Shown: in pieces, positions 31,904 to 40,607 of the stretch
Layout of the letters: every line of letters starts with the position of its first letter
How positions within the stretch are numbered: the stretch's first letter is position 1
Position numbers and translations under genes: made by a program
The notes under the pieces: generated by a model
Database searches by the model: none
Told to the model about the DNA's origin: nothing
Seen by the model: the letters and a program-made list of their open reading frames with translations, nothing else
DNA from: a virus
DNA length: 64,000 nucleotides
Reading direction: 5' to 3' (one strand)
Virus record (IMG/VR): IMGVR_UViG_3300036402_000303
Span: 1-64,000 of that record

Positions 31904-32793
31904 TGCTCGACGCCCGCAAGATTGCTCACACGATGGGCGGCGACGTGACGGGACGCGATAGCGTCAACGTTCCGGGGCCAGGTCACAGTAAGTCGGATCG
32001 ATCTCTGTCGATCCGGATCAACGCCCGCGCGCCGGGCGGCTTTGTCGTCTACAGCCATGCCGGCGATGATCCTATCGAGTGCCGGGATTATGTTCGCGAA
32101 CGCCTTGGGCTCGAAGCCTGGGGGCATTCTGGCGGTCGGACACGGCAGACCCCGTTCGCGGCGACCGACGCCGGGCCTGACCCGAAGAAAGAGCGGAACA
32201 AGCAATTCGCCCTGCGCATCTGGTCTCAATGCGTCGATCCGCGCGGCACCATCGTCGAGCGATACCTTCGCGAACACCGACATCTCGACCTTGACCCAGC
32301 GCTAGCCGGCAGGGTTATCCGGTTTCATGGCTCCTTGTTCTACAGCCCGGAAGTGCGCCACCCCGGCATGGTCTGCCTGCTTCGCAATATCGAGACCGAT
32401 GAGCCGACGGGCATTCATCGGACTTACCTTGACCGGGAGACCGCGGCCAAAATCGATCGGAAGATGTTCGGCATAGCGAAGGGAGCCGCGATAAAGCTGG
32501 ACCCGACATCGAGCGATCAGGCGCTGACGATCGGCGAAGGCGTCGAGACCGTCATGTCGGCGCGGCAGTGGGGCTACAGCCCGGCCTGGGCGCTCGGCAC
32601 CAGCGTGGCAATCAGGAACTTCCCAGTCCTGAAGCGGCCGGCCGAACTGACCATTCTGGAGGAGAACGACCCGACCAGCCGCAGAGATGTGCGCATCTGC
32701 ACCAAGCGATATCTGGCGGCGAAAAAGCCGGTCAACATCCTGACTTCAAAGGTCGGCAACGACATCAATGACGCATGGAGGGCTACCAGATGA
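31903..32793 (+). CDS. Toprim-domain primase-like protein
   Basis: N-terminal half has a primase-like zinc-free region (VPGPGHSKSDRSLSIRINA, GGFVVYSHAGDDPIECRDYV). The C-terminal half holds a Toprim-like domain (GIHRTYLD, ALTIGEGVETVMSARQWG, AELTILEENDP), where the Glu of GEGVET and the acidic END are the expected metal ligands. This family supplies primers in phage replication modules, with a D5/P4-type helicase encoded next. The two genes overlap by 4 nt. Confidence 0.75.
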   Translation: MLDARKIAHTMGGDVTGRDSVNVPGPGHSKSDRSLSIRINARAPGGFVVYSHAGDDPIECRDYVRERLGLEAWGHSGGRTRQTPFAATDAGPDPKKERNKQFALRIWSQCVDPRGTIVERYLREHRHLDLDPALAGRVIRFHGSLFYSPEVRHPGMVCLLRNIETDEPTGIHRTYLDRETAAKIDRKMFGIAKGAAIKLDPTSSDQALTIGEGVETVMSARQWGYSPAWALGTSVAIRNFPVLKRPAELTILEENDPTSRRDVRICTKRYLAAKKPVNILTSKVGNDINDAWRATR

Positions 32794-34166
32794 CACTGGT
32801 GACGCCCGACATCATCGCGACCCGGCGCGCCGAACCGACCTTCGCAAACGACGTCATCAGCGAGGACGCAACCGCCATGGCGTTCATCGCCGAACACGGC
32901 GAAAACCTGCGCTTCTGCAAGAGCCTCGGGAAATGGTTCCGGTGGACCGAAACCCGCTGGATCGAGGACAGCAACAATCTCGCCTTTCATTTCGCCCGCG
33001 AGATTGCGCGTCGAACGGCTGAGGACGCCGACGAGCGCACCCGAGTGAGTGTCGGCCGATCCTCTTTTGCTTCCGGCGTCGAGAAATTCGCACGAGCGGA
33101 TCCGGTCGTCACCGTGGAGGTAGATCATTGGGATAGCGACCCGTTCCTGCTCGGCACGCCGGACGGCACGGTTGATCTTCGCACAGGGGCCTTGCGGCCG
33201 AGCTTTCGCGAAGATGGCATCACGAAATCCACGCTGGTGGCACCGGTCGACGCTGAGTGTCCGCGGTGGCTCGAGTTCTTGCAATATGCCAGCAACGACG
33301 ACGCCGAGCTTGTCCGCTTCTTACAGCAGTGGTGCGGCTACTGTCTTACCGGCAACACGCAGGCGCATTCCCTCGTGTTCGTCTACGGTGCGGGCGGCAA
33401 CGGCAAGGGCGTATTCATCAACGTGTTCTCGAACATTTTGGCCGACTACGCCACCATGGCCGCCATGGACACCTTCACGGCGTCTAAAAACGACAAGCAC
33501 AGCACGGAGCTTGCCCGCCTTCGCGGATCTCGCCTCGTTACAGCTTCGGAGACCGAGCAGGGTCACGCATGGGCTGAAGCCCGCATCAAAACACTGACGG
33601 GCGGCGACAAGATTGCGGCGCGCTTCATGCGGCAGGATTTTTTCGAGTTCCTGCCGCAGTTCAAGCTGACCATCATCGGCAACCACAAGCCAGTCCTTGC
33701 CAATGTCGATGACGCAGCTCGACGCCGGTTCCTTATCGTGCCGTTCGTCAGGAAGCCTGAGAAGCCGAACCTGCAGCTGGAGGCCCAACTGATGGAAGAA
33801 GCGCCCGCGATCCTGCAATGGATGATCCGCGGCTGCATCGATTGGCAACAGAATGGCCTGATCAAGCCCGCCAGCGTGTTGGCTGCCACGGAGCAATACT
33901 TCAGCGACCAGGACATGTTCGGTCAGTGGCTGGAGGACTCGTGCGAGGTGCAGCTCGGCAACGAACGCATATGGGAGAAGTCAGCCGACCTCTTCGACAG
34001 CTGGACCGAATATGCGGTGAAGGCCGGTGACGTTCCCGGCACGAAGAAGGCGTTCGGTCAGGCGATGCAGCGACGAGGCTTTGAGGCCTATCGGGTGCCC
34101 GGTGTTGGGACGCGAGCCTTTCGGTTTGTTAGGCTCCGGACGGCCTCTGCTGGATTCGATCAATGA
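32790..34166 (+). CDS. D5/P4-family primase-helicase (superfamily 3)
   Basis: The 458-residue protein has a D5_N-like region (WFRWTETRWIEDSNN, LLGTPDGTVDLRTG), Walker A at ~199-208 (YGAGGNGKGV), an SF3 core (GSRLVTASETEQGHAWAEARIKTLTGGDKI) and sensor/arginine residues (TIIGNHKPVL, DAARRRFLIVPF). It is the helicase of phage and plasmid primase-helicase systems and unwinds the replication origin. I start at ATG 32790 (ATGA overlap) rather than 32775. Confidence 0.85.
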   Translation: MTLVTPDIIATRRAEPTFANDVISEDATAMAFIAEHGENLRFCKSLGKWFRWTETRWIEDSNNLAFHFAREIARRTAEDADERTRVSVGRSSFASGVEKFARADPVVTVEVDHWDSDPFLLGTPDGTVDLRTGALRPSFREDGITKSTLVAPVDAECPRWLEFLQYASNDDAELVRFLQQWCGYCLTGNTQAHSLVFVYGAGGNGKGVFINVFSNILADYATMAAMDTFTASKNDKHSTELARLRGSRLVTASETEQGHAWAEARIKTLTGGDKIAARFMRQDFFEFLPQFKLTIIGNHKPVLANVDDAARRRFLIVPFVRKPEKPNLQLEAQLMEEAPAILQWMIRGCIDWQQNGLIKPASVLAATEQYFSDQDMFGQWLEDSCEVQLGNERIWEKSADLFDSWTEYAVKAGDVPGTKKAFGQAMQRRGFEAYRVPGVGTRAFRFVRLRTASAGFDQ

Positions 34167-34483
34167 CGCGCAGCGTGCTTCCCAACCGACGCTATCACGA
34201 GGTCCGCGAGTTCGAGCTCGATCGCATCCGCTACACCGTAGGAATCAGCCGGTTTCCTGACGGGTCACCGTCTGAAGTCTTCATGAACAGCAACAAGGCT
34301 GGCTCTGCCGCCGACACCAACGCTCGCGACGCAGCAATCCTGATGAGCTTCCTGTTCCAACACGGGGTCAACGTCGGGGACTTTGCTCCTGCCCTTGCGC
34401 GGGGTACCGACGGGAAGCCGCTCGGTCCGATCGGCATCGTTGCCGAGATGCTACAGGCAGAAATCGAAGGCAGCGCATCATGA
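34163..34483 (+). CDS. TSCPD-domain protein
   Basis: The 106-residue protein reads IRYTVGISRFPDGSPSEVFMN and NKAGSAADTNARDAAILMSFLFQHGV, matching the TSCPD domain usually attached to ribonucleotide reductases, here as a stand-alone phage protein. It may bind nucleotides or associate with a host reductase. Overlaps both neighbours by 4 nt. Confidence 0.6.
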   Translation: MTRSVLPNRRYHEVREFELDRIRYTVGISRFPDGSPSEVFMNSNKAGSAADTNARDAAILMSFLFQHGVNVGDFAPALARGTDGKPLGPIGIVAEMLQAEIEGSAS

Positions 34484-35304
34484 TGCACCGATATCATCGG
34501 CATGAGCGATTTCCGAAGGCGGTCCGATCCGATCCGGCCGGCCAGATACTGCTGGAGATCGCGCGACAGCAACAGCGCGATTTCATCTTGGATTGCTTCG
34601 ACCTGGTTGAGGGGCGACCCACCGCCGGTGCCAAGCGAGCGGAAGCGGAGCGTACTCGGCTTCTAAAACTGGCCCGGGAAGCAAAGCGAAGGGCGCTGTG
34701 TGGCGCCGACCCGCTCAACATCACAAACCACACCGGCGGGAAGAAGGCGAAGCAGATCCTTGGCGCCGATCCCATCGAATACGTCGGGCCGTTAGCGCGT
34801 GTCCGGCCGGCCATGTCCCGCCTGACCGGTAAGAACAAACTGGACCAGCAGCAGGTGTTGGCCGCTGACACTTATCGATCTGCGTTCGAAACATTGCACT
34901 CCAGCCTCGGCGGATCGATGGATTTCAACCGCGTTCGTGGAAGCGGCCGCGGCGGCGGACATTCGGAAGCGGCCGCCGACGCCAGCCTGACCATGCAGGC
35001 GGCCCGCAACCGCGTCGGCGTCCGCGCCATCGTCATTATAGAGCAGGTGGTTTGCCACGGCCGTACAGCCGAGGAATGCGCCAAACTGATCTATAGCTAT
35101 ACCGACGGCGAGACCGTTGCTGCGCGCGACATCAACTTTGTAGGGCGATCACTTCGAGAAGCCCTGTCGGAACTCGGCGAGCTTTGGTATCCGACATCGT
35201 CCCGCAGTCAACGGTCACGCACTTTCCGGCCTGCGGAGAGCCGACCGGGCGCCGGTCAGGCTGGCACGGTGCCGCTCAAGGGCGGGGCCTACGTATCGAG
35301 GTAG
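34480..35304 (+). CDS. DUF6456-like late-early regulator (tentative)
   Basis: The second half (LAADTYRSAFETLHSSLGGSMDF, NRVGVRAIVIIEQVVCHGRTAEECAKLIYSY, LREALSELGELW) resembles a domain common in alphaproteobacterial phages and regulators. Its helix-turn-helix-like region (TAEECAKLI) fits DNA binding. Being the last early gene before the cos region and late operon, it could act as the late-gene activator or antiterminator. This role is an inference from position only. Confidence 0.55.
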   Translation: MMHRYHRHERFPKAVRSDPAGQILLEIARQQQRDFILDCFDLVEGRPTAGAKRAEAERTRLLKLAREAKRRALCGADPLNITNHTGGKKAKQILGADPIEYVGPLARVRPAMSRLTGKNKLDQQQVLAADTYRSAFETLHSSLGGSMDFNRVRGSGRGGGHSEAAADASLTMQAARNRVGVRAIVIIEQVVCHGRTAEECAKLIYSYTDGETVAARDINFVGRSLREALSELGELWYPTSSRSQRSRTFRPAESRPGAGQAGTVPLKGGAYVSR

Positions 35305-35307
35305 CAG

Positions 35308-35901
35308 CTAAAAGTACCCATTTTTGAAAGCGTAGACGATGGTGGTTAGATTTTCCGCTGGTTTGGTGCAGTAGCGATTCCAAAGGGCAGTGAATTTGCT
35401 GCCTTCGCTCGATGCGGCGGACTTGCCTGGGCCGAACACCGCCTGCCCGGGGATGATGGCATTGAATGAATTTGTGGCTCGATACTCGAAACAATAGAAG
35501 CCCTCGCCGGTGCGGCGCGCCACCTCCAGCTTAAAGCTGTCGGGATTTTTCATGCTCTTTTTTAGGGCCGTTCCGTAGACTGCGGCTTCCTGAAAGTACC
35601 TTTCCCTGAGTGCCTTGTCAGCATCAGCTTCGGCCTTGGCTTTGGCGACAGCGGCGTCGCGTTTCGCCTTTTCGATCTTGGCCTCGTCAGCGTCCGCAAG
35701 CAACTTTAGGCGATAGGGCGGCGCCTCGTTAAAACCCTTGGCGGCCGCAGCCTTTCGCTCGGCATCGTCGGCAAAGCCCGCAGCTTGCGCCGCCGCATCC
35801 ACTTGCCGCTGCTCATCCCTTGCAACCATTCCGGCATAATACAGAAAGCCGATAGATCCCGCGACAAACAGGACAGCAAATGTTCGTCGACCTGGTTTCA
35901 T
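35308..35901 (-). CDS. Membrane-anchored hypothetical protein (moron)
   Basis: N-terminal signal anchor (RTFAVLFVAGSIGFLYYAG), a long charged helix rich in Ala, Lys and Glu (~30-100), and a C-terminal domain with VYGTALKKSMKNPDSFKLEV and YCFEYRATNSFNA. The last part looks like a host-type protein with a conserved KNPDSF motif. It is oriented against the flanking phage genes and lies between the early and late regions, as moron genes do. Confidence 0.6.
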   Translation of the reverse strand: MKPGRRTFAVLFVAGSIGFLYYAGMVARDEQRQVDAAAQAAGFADDAERKAAAAKGFNEAPPYRLKLLADADEAKIEKAKRDAAVAKAKAEADADKALRERYFQEAAVYGTALKKSMKNPDSFKLEVARRTGEGFYCFEYRATNSFNAIIPGQAVFGPGKSAASSEGSKFTALWNRYCTKPAENLTTIVYAFKNGYF

Positions 35902-36079
35902 AGGATCACTTAAGTTGAGCGTCGCTTAAAGCTTGCACGGAATCCGGCACGTCAGGCAGGTGGAGCCGAATAACTTTTCTCGTGACAAATCGTCGCACTT
36001 AATTGTGGTCGAGTAAACCGAACGGACGTTTTTACGACCTCGCATTGGGCGCGGCGATAGTCATCCCGAGACAGCACAA

Positions 36080-36234
36080 TGCGTCACGATGCGTCACCCC
36101 TCGAAGGCAGTAGGTATCCTGCGGCCGCATTGCGTGACACGTGACGCATTGTGACGTGTTTATCTTATGATCGCTCACACGCGCGCGCGTAAGGCGGAGA
36201 TAGGAAATTTGCGTCACGATGCGTCACGCGTCAC
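36080..36234. repeat. GCGTCAC repeat cluster, candidate cos/terminase-binding region
   Basis: TGCGTCACGATGCGTCAC occurs at 36080-36097 and again at 36210-36227, with a third GCGTCAC at 36228-36234. An inverted pair (GTGACGCATTGTGACG) lies at 36141-36156, and a near copy in GCGTGAC at 36132. The cluster lies in the ~570-nt non-coding stretch directly upstream of the terminase small-subunit gene, where lambda-like phages keep cos and the TerS-binding R sites. An alternating purine-pyrimidine run (about 36174-36190) lies between the repeats. Confidence 0.6.
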
Positions 36235-36311
36235 CCGCCGGGTTCAGGGCGCTGCCGTTGACAGTCTGACAAACATCGGGCACTGCTGTGGCAAGCGTGC
36301 AGCTGCGCCTG

Positions 36312-36343
36312 AAACTCTCCCGGAAAACGCGGAGAGTTTTTTT
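36312..36343 (+). terminator. Rho-independent terminator
   Basis: AAACTCTCC (36312-36320) and GGAGAGTTT (36331-36339) form a 9-bp stem with a 10-nt loop, running into seven T residues (36337-36343). It would stop rightward transcription entering from the cos region before the terminase genes. Confidence 0.75.
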
Positions 36344-36472
36344 GTGGGCGAATGGGATCGTTGCGTTGGTACCCATAGCCCCCCCGGTTGGGTCCTTCCC
36401 GGTAACCGGAAGCGGACGCAGGGTTGAACCGAGCCGTAAAACTAGCGTCAGACCCCCAAAAGGTGTTCGCAG

Positions 36473-36958
36473 GTGCAGGGAATCAGCAGGCGCGAGTTTG
36501 CAAAGCGTGACGGATGCTCCGAAACGCTGGTGCGCAGAGGCCTTAAACAAGGGCGTTTGGTCGCTTACGACGACGGCACGATTGATCCGTCATTGGCCTG
36601 CACCCCGTGGCGCGAACGGGGTGCGAACAGTTCGCAGGGTTCGCAGCAGGATGAGGGTGGTGAGCTTGTAAGCTACGCCGAGGCGCAGCGTCGCAAGGAA
36701 AACTATCTAGCCCGGCTCCGACAACTCGAGTTCGAAATCAAATCGGGCAAGCTGGTCGACGCCGAGGCAGCACGGAAGGCCGTCTTCGAACTTTCGCGGC
36801 AGGACCGTGACAGCTGGGCGAACTGGCCGTCCCGCGTAGCGCCGCTGATCGCCGCTGAACTCGGGGTCGATCTCGTCAAGCTGGCGGTGATTTTGGAAAA
36901 GCATGTCAGAGACCAGCTCGCCGAACGAGCCCAGCCAACGTTACGAATGGCAGGCTGA
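36473..36958 (+). CDS. terS: Terminase small subunit
   Basis: Starts at a GTG. The N-terminus is a winged-helix/HTH of the Nu1 type (ISRREFAKRDGCSETLVRRGLKQGRL). The C-terminal half is helical (LVSYAEAQRRKENYLARLRQLEFEIKSGKLVDAEAARKAVFELSRQ, quoted in parts) as in small terminase subunits that recruit the large subunit. It overlaps the large subunit gene by 56 nt. It should bind the repeats upstream and start DNA packaging. Confidence 0.75.
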   Translation: MQGISRREFAKRDGCSETLVRRGLKQGRLVAYDDGTIDPSLACTPWRERGANSSQGSQQDEGGELVSYAEAQRRKENYLARLRQLEFEIKSGKLVDAEAARKAVFELSRQDRDSWANWPSRVAPLIAAELGVDLVKLAVILEKHVRDQLAERAQPTLRMAG

Positions 36959-38855
36959 AGTTCTGACGCGCATCGCTTGGTGCGATGGGCAACGACCGGA
37001 ACCTAGTCTTACGGTCAGCGAGTGGGCGGACGAAAACCGGTACCTGTCGCAGAAGGCGGCGAGCGAGCCGGGGCGGTGGCGTACTGAACGGACGCCGTAT
37101 CTTCGGGCGATCATGGATGCCTTGTCGGCGTCCTCGCCGGTGCAGCGGGTGGTATTCGAGAAGGGCGCGCAGATCGGCGCGACCGAGTCGGGGCTGAACT
37201 GGATCGGGTACGTCATCCACCAGGCGCCGGGCCCGATGCTGTCGGTGGCGCCGACGGTCGACATGGCCAAGCGCTATTCGAAGCAGCGCATCGCGCCAAT
37301 GATCGAGGAGAGCGCGGCGCTGCGGGATCTGGTCGCCGATGCGCGATCGAGGGACAGCGGCAACACGGTATTGGCTAAGGAGTTCGCCGGCGGCGTGCTC
37401 GTGATGACGGGCGCCAACAGCGCGGTCGGTCTCCGATCGATGCCGGCGCGGTATGTGTTCCTGGACGAGGTCGACGGTTACCCGGGTGATGTCGACGGGG
37501 AAGGCGACCCGGTTGCATTGGCCGAGGCGAGGACGCGAACGTTTCAGCGGCGCAAGATTTACATGGTCTCCACGCCGACGATCGCGGGCCGCTCACGGAT
37601 CGACAGGGAGTTTTCGAAGTCGGACCAGCGCCGGTTCTTTCTGCCGTGCCCGCATTGCGATGCCTATCAGACGCTGAAGTTCTCGCAGCTGAAATGGCCG
37701 AAGCAGGATCCGTTTAAAGCAACTTACTGGTGCGAAGAATGCGGCGCCGAGATCGGCGAGCAGCACAAGACGGAGATGCTTCGTCGCGGCGAGTGGCGGG
37801 CGACTGCGGAAGGCGACGGCCGCACGGTCGGGTTTCATCTCTCCAGCATGTACAGCCCGGTTGGCTGGATGTCCTGGGTGGAAATCGCACAACGCTGGGA
37901 AGCCGCACAGGGCGACCCGGAACTGTTGAAGGAGTTCATCAACACCGTTTTGGGTGAGGTGTGGCAGGCCAAGGGTGACGCCCCGGAATGGGACGTCGTC
38001 TACAACCGCCGCGAAACCTATCTCAGCGGCACGGTGCCGGCCGGCGGACTGGCGTTGTTCGCCGGTGTCGACGTTCAGAAGGACCGACTCGAAGTCGGCA
38101 TCTGGGCCTTCGGCCGCAACCGGGAGCGATGGCTAATCGCTCACGTAGTGTTGCCCGGCCAAACCAACCGGCCGGAAGTCTGGGCCGATCTGGCCAAGAT
38201 GTTTGACGAGCCATGGGAGCACGAGTCCGGCGCCCAGATGATGGTGAGAGATTGGGGCATCGATTCCGGAGCGTTCACGGCAGAGGTCTATGCGTTCGTC
38301 CGAAGCCATGGCGGCCGCGCCAACGTCCACGCGATCGACGGCCAGGACAAGTACACCGCCGCGTACCTCGGTGTCGGAAGCAAGGATGCGGACACAAAGG
38401 GCAAGAAACTTCGCCGTGGTCTGAAGACGATCAAGATCGGCGTCTCGTTTTGCAAACAGGAACTGGTCGGCCAGCTCGCGTTGCAACGCCCGGAGGAAGG
38501 TGCGTTGCCGGCGGGTTATGTCCATCTGCCCAGGGACATCACCGAGGACCAGGCCAAGCAGCTGACCGCGGAATCGCTGGTCACGCGCATGGTCGGCGGC
38601 CGGCAGCGACGCGAATGGCAGGTGATCGAAGGTCGCCGCAACGAAGTGCTCGACTGTGCGAACTACGCGCGCGGTATCGCCGCCCTTCGAGGGTGGGACC
38701 GATGGAAAGACCACCAGTGGCGGCAGCTAGAAGAATTGTTGTCGCTGGACGGTGCGCGAGTTGAGAAGCCTACAAACGAACCGTTGCCGCCAGCGAGATT
38801 GACGTCGCCGTCTGAAAAGAGGCGCGTGGTCCGAAGCGGTTACATGAACGGATGA
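36903..38855 (+). CDS. terL: Terminase large subunit, GpA family
   Basis: The 650-residue protein has a Walker A-like segment (EKGAQIGATES, ~86-96), Walker B (YVFLDEVDGYP, ~184-194), a CPHC and CEEC zinc-like pair in the middle and nuclease-region motifs (LFAGVDVQKDRLEVGIWAFG; VRDWGIDSGAF). This is the lambda GpA family, which cuts at cos sites and powers packaging. Size and domain order are normal. Confidence 0.9.
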   Translation: MSETSSPNEPSQRYEWQAEVLTRIAWCDGQRPEPSLTVSEWADENRYLSQKAASEPGRWRTERTPYLRAIMDALSASSPVQRVVFEKGAQIGATESGLNWIGYVIHQAPGPMLSVAPTVDMAKRYSKQRIAPMIEESAALRDLVADARSRDSGNTVLAKEFAGGVLVMTGANSAVGLRSMPARYVFLDEVDGYPGDVDGEGDPVALAEARTRTFQRRKIYMVSTPTIAGRSRIDREFSKSDQRRFFLPCPHCDAYQTLKFSQLKWPKQDPFKATYWCEECGAEIGEQHKTEMLRRGEWRATAEGDGRTVGFHLSSMYSPVGWMSWVEIAQRWEAAQGDPELLKEFINTVLGEVWQAKGDAPEWDVVYNRRETYLSGTVPAGGLALFAGVDVQKDRLEVGIWAFGRNRERWLIAHVVLPGQTNRPEVWADLAKMFDEPWEHESGAQMMVRDWGIDSGAFTAEVYAFVRSHGGRANVHAIDGQDKYTAAYLGVGSKDADTKGKKLRRGLKTIKIGVSFCKQELVGQLALQRPEEGALPAGYVHLPRDITEDQAKQLTAESLVTRMVGGRQRREWQVIEGRRNEVLDCANYARGIAALRGWDRWKDHQWRQLEELLSLDGARVEKPTNEPLPPARLTSPSEKRRVVRSGYMNG

Positions 38856-38859
38856 GCGA

Positions 38860-39075
38860 ATGACCCGTGAAGAGATCGAAGCGGCGATAGCTCAGATCGA
38901 AATGCAGCTGAACTACGGGATCTCGCGGTCCGATATCTCCGGCGTCGGCTCGACCGAGTGGGATATCGCAGCGCTCCGGAAGCGCCGCGGCGAACTTCAG
39001 GTGGCGCTGGCTGGTATGAACCCTGACAGGCCGATCGTGCGCAGTATTCGAACCTATTCGGACAAGGGTTTATGA
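38860..39075 (+). CDS. Head-tail joining protein, gpW-like
   Basis: A 71-residue protein (MTREEIEAAIAQIEMQLNYG, then TEWDIAALRKRRGELQVALAG). Size, helices and position between terminase and portal match lambda gpW. It overlaps the portal start (ATGA). Confidence 0.7.
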   Translation: MTREEIEAAIAQIEMQLNYGISRSDISGVGSTEWDIAALRKRRGELQVALAGMNPDRPIVRSIRTYSDKGL

Positions 39076-40598
39076 CTGTGAAGAAGCAGGTAAAACGTAA
39101 GCCTCTGCCCACTTCGAAGGCAAAGGCTTCGAAGGCCACGGCCCTGATGCCGATCGGGTACGAGGCGTCCCGCCTCGGTCGACGTTTGAAAACATGGAAT
39201 GCCGAGCGTCGCAACATCAACGCCCTCCTGCAGTCCGGCGGTGAGCTTTTGCGAGCGCGGGCTCGGCAACTTTGCCGTGAGAACCCTTATGCAGCGAATG
39301 CGTGTGAGGAATTTGTTGCCTCCACCGTGGGAACCGGAATCAAGCCGTCCTCTTTAGTTGGTGATCGAAAACGAAAAGCCGAAATTCAGAAGGCATGGCT
39401 GCGATGGACTGACGAAGCTGACGCGGACGGCCTGACCGACTTCTATGGCTTACAGGCGCTCGCCGCCCGCGCCATGTTTGAAGCGGGAGAATGCTTTATC
39501 CGGTTTCGGCCGCGCCGCGTTGAGGATGGCTTATCGGTCCCCCTCCAGCTCCAGCTTCTGGAGTCGGAGCACTTGCCGTTCGACCACAACGAGGACACCA
39601 AGTACGGCAACACGATCCGCTCCGGTATCGAGTTCGACAAAATCGGTCGTCGCGTGTCCTATCAATTTCTTCGCAATCACCCGGGCGACAATATCGTCGG
39701 GCTCGGCGGCAACCTCGATAAGGCCATCGTTCCCGCGTCCGAGGTGTTGCATCTCTACAAGCCTTTACGGCCCGGCCAAATCCGCGGTCAGCCGGGCCTC
39801 ACGCCCGGGATGGTGCGGCTTTATTTGCTCGATCAGTATGACGACGCCGAACTCGACCGTAAGCGCGTGGCTGCGATGTTTGCGGGTTTCATCACGAAGC
39901 CAAGGGCAGAAGACGATGGACCGGTCCCAACTGAATCGACTGACGTGCTCGGCGCGGCAGTAGCAGGCCTGGAGCCGGGCACGCTGCAGGTGTTGCTCGA
40001 AGGCGAGGACATCAAGTTTTCTAACCCGGCCGAGGTTGGTGGATCCTACGAGGCCTTCCAGTGGCGGACGCTGCTTTCGTGCTGTGCAGCAGTGGGCATT
40101 CCTTATACGGCGATGACCGGGGACACGTCGAAGGCAAACTACTCCAGCGAGCGGTCCGCGCAGGTCGTATTTCGCCGGCGCGTCGAACAGTTCCAACACA
40201 TGACCCTCGTTTTTCAGATGTGTCGGCCGGTCTGGTTGCGCTGGATCGAAACAGCGGTGCTGTCGGGCGCTCTAAGCTTCAATGCCCGCGAGTTCAATCG
40301 CAATCGGGTTGAGTTGTCAGCCGCCAAATGGATTCCCTCCAAGTGGGAATGGGTCGATCCGAAGAAGGACGCCGAGGCCGAGAAAATCCTTGTCGACAAT
40401 ATGTGGAAGGCCGACTCCGACGTGATCGAAGCAACCGGTTACGATCCGGACGAGGTCTACGAACGAATTGCAGCGGACAAGGAACTCCGCGCCGACCGTG
40501 GCCTGACCAAGACGGTGCTGCCCGGCACTCCCGTGCCTGATGCTGCTCCGAGCGACGATACGGTCCCGGACGATAAGCGGTCCCAGGACGCTGCATAG
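39072..40598 (+). CDS. Portal protein (lambda gpB family)
   Basis: The 508-residue protein shows the Phage_portal_2 pattern: NINALLQSGGELLRARARQLCRENPYA, WTDEADADGLTDFYGLQALAARAMFEAGE, VLHLYKPLRPGQIRGQPGLT and YTAMTGDTSKANYSSERSA (quoted in parts). It forms the dodecameric DNA gate of the capsid. Its order after gpW and before the protease is as in lambda. Confidence 0.88.
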   Translation: MTVKKQVKRKPLPTSKAKASKATALMPIGYEASRLGRRLKTWNAERRNINALLQSGGELLRARARQLCRENPYAANACEEFVASTVGTGIKPSSLVGDRKRKAEIQKAWLRWTDEADADGLTDFYGLQALAARAMFEAGECFIRFRPRRVEDGLSVPLQLQLLESEHLPFDHNEDTKYGNTIRSGIEFDKIGRRVSYQFLRNHPGDNIVGLGGNLDKAIVPASEVLHLYKPLRPGQIRGQPGLTPGMVRLYLLDQYDDAELDRKRVAAMFAGFITKPRAEDDGPVPTESTDVLGAAVAGLEPGTLQVLLEGEDIKFSNPAEVGGSYEAFQWRTLLSCCAAVGIPYTAMTGDTSKANYSSERSAQVVFRRRVEQFQHMTLVFQMCRPVWLRWIETAVLSGALSFNAREFNRNRVELSAAKWIPSKWEWVDPKKDAEAEKILVDNMWKADSDVIEATGYDPDEVYERIAADKELRADRGLTKTVLPGTPVPDAAPSDDTVPDDKRSQDAA

Positions 40599-40607
40599 GA
40601 ATTAGCA

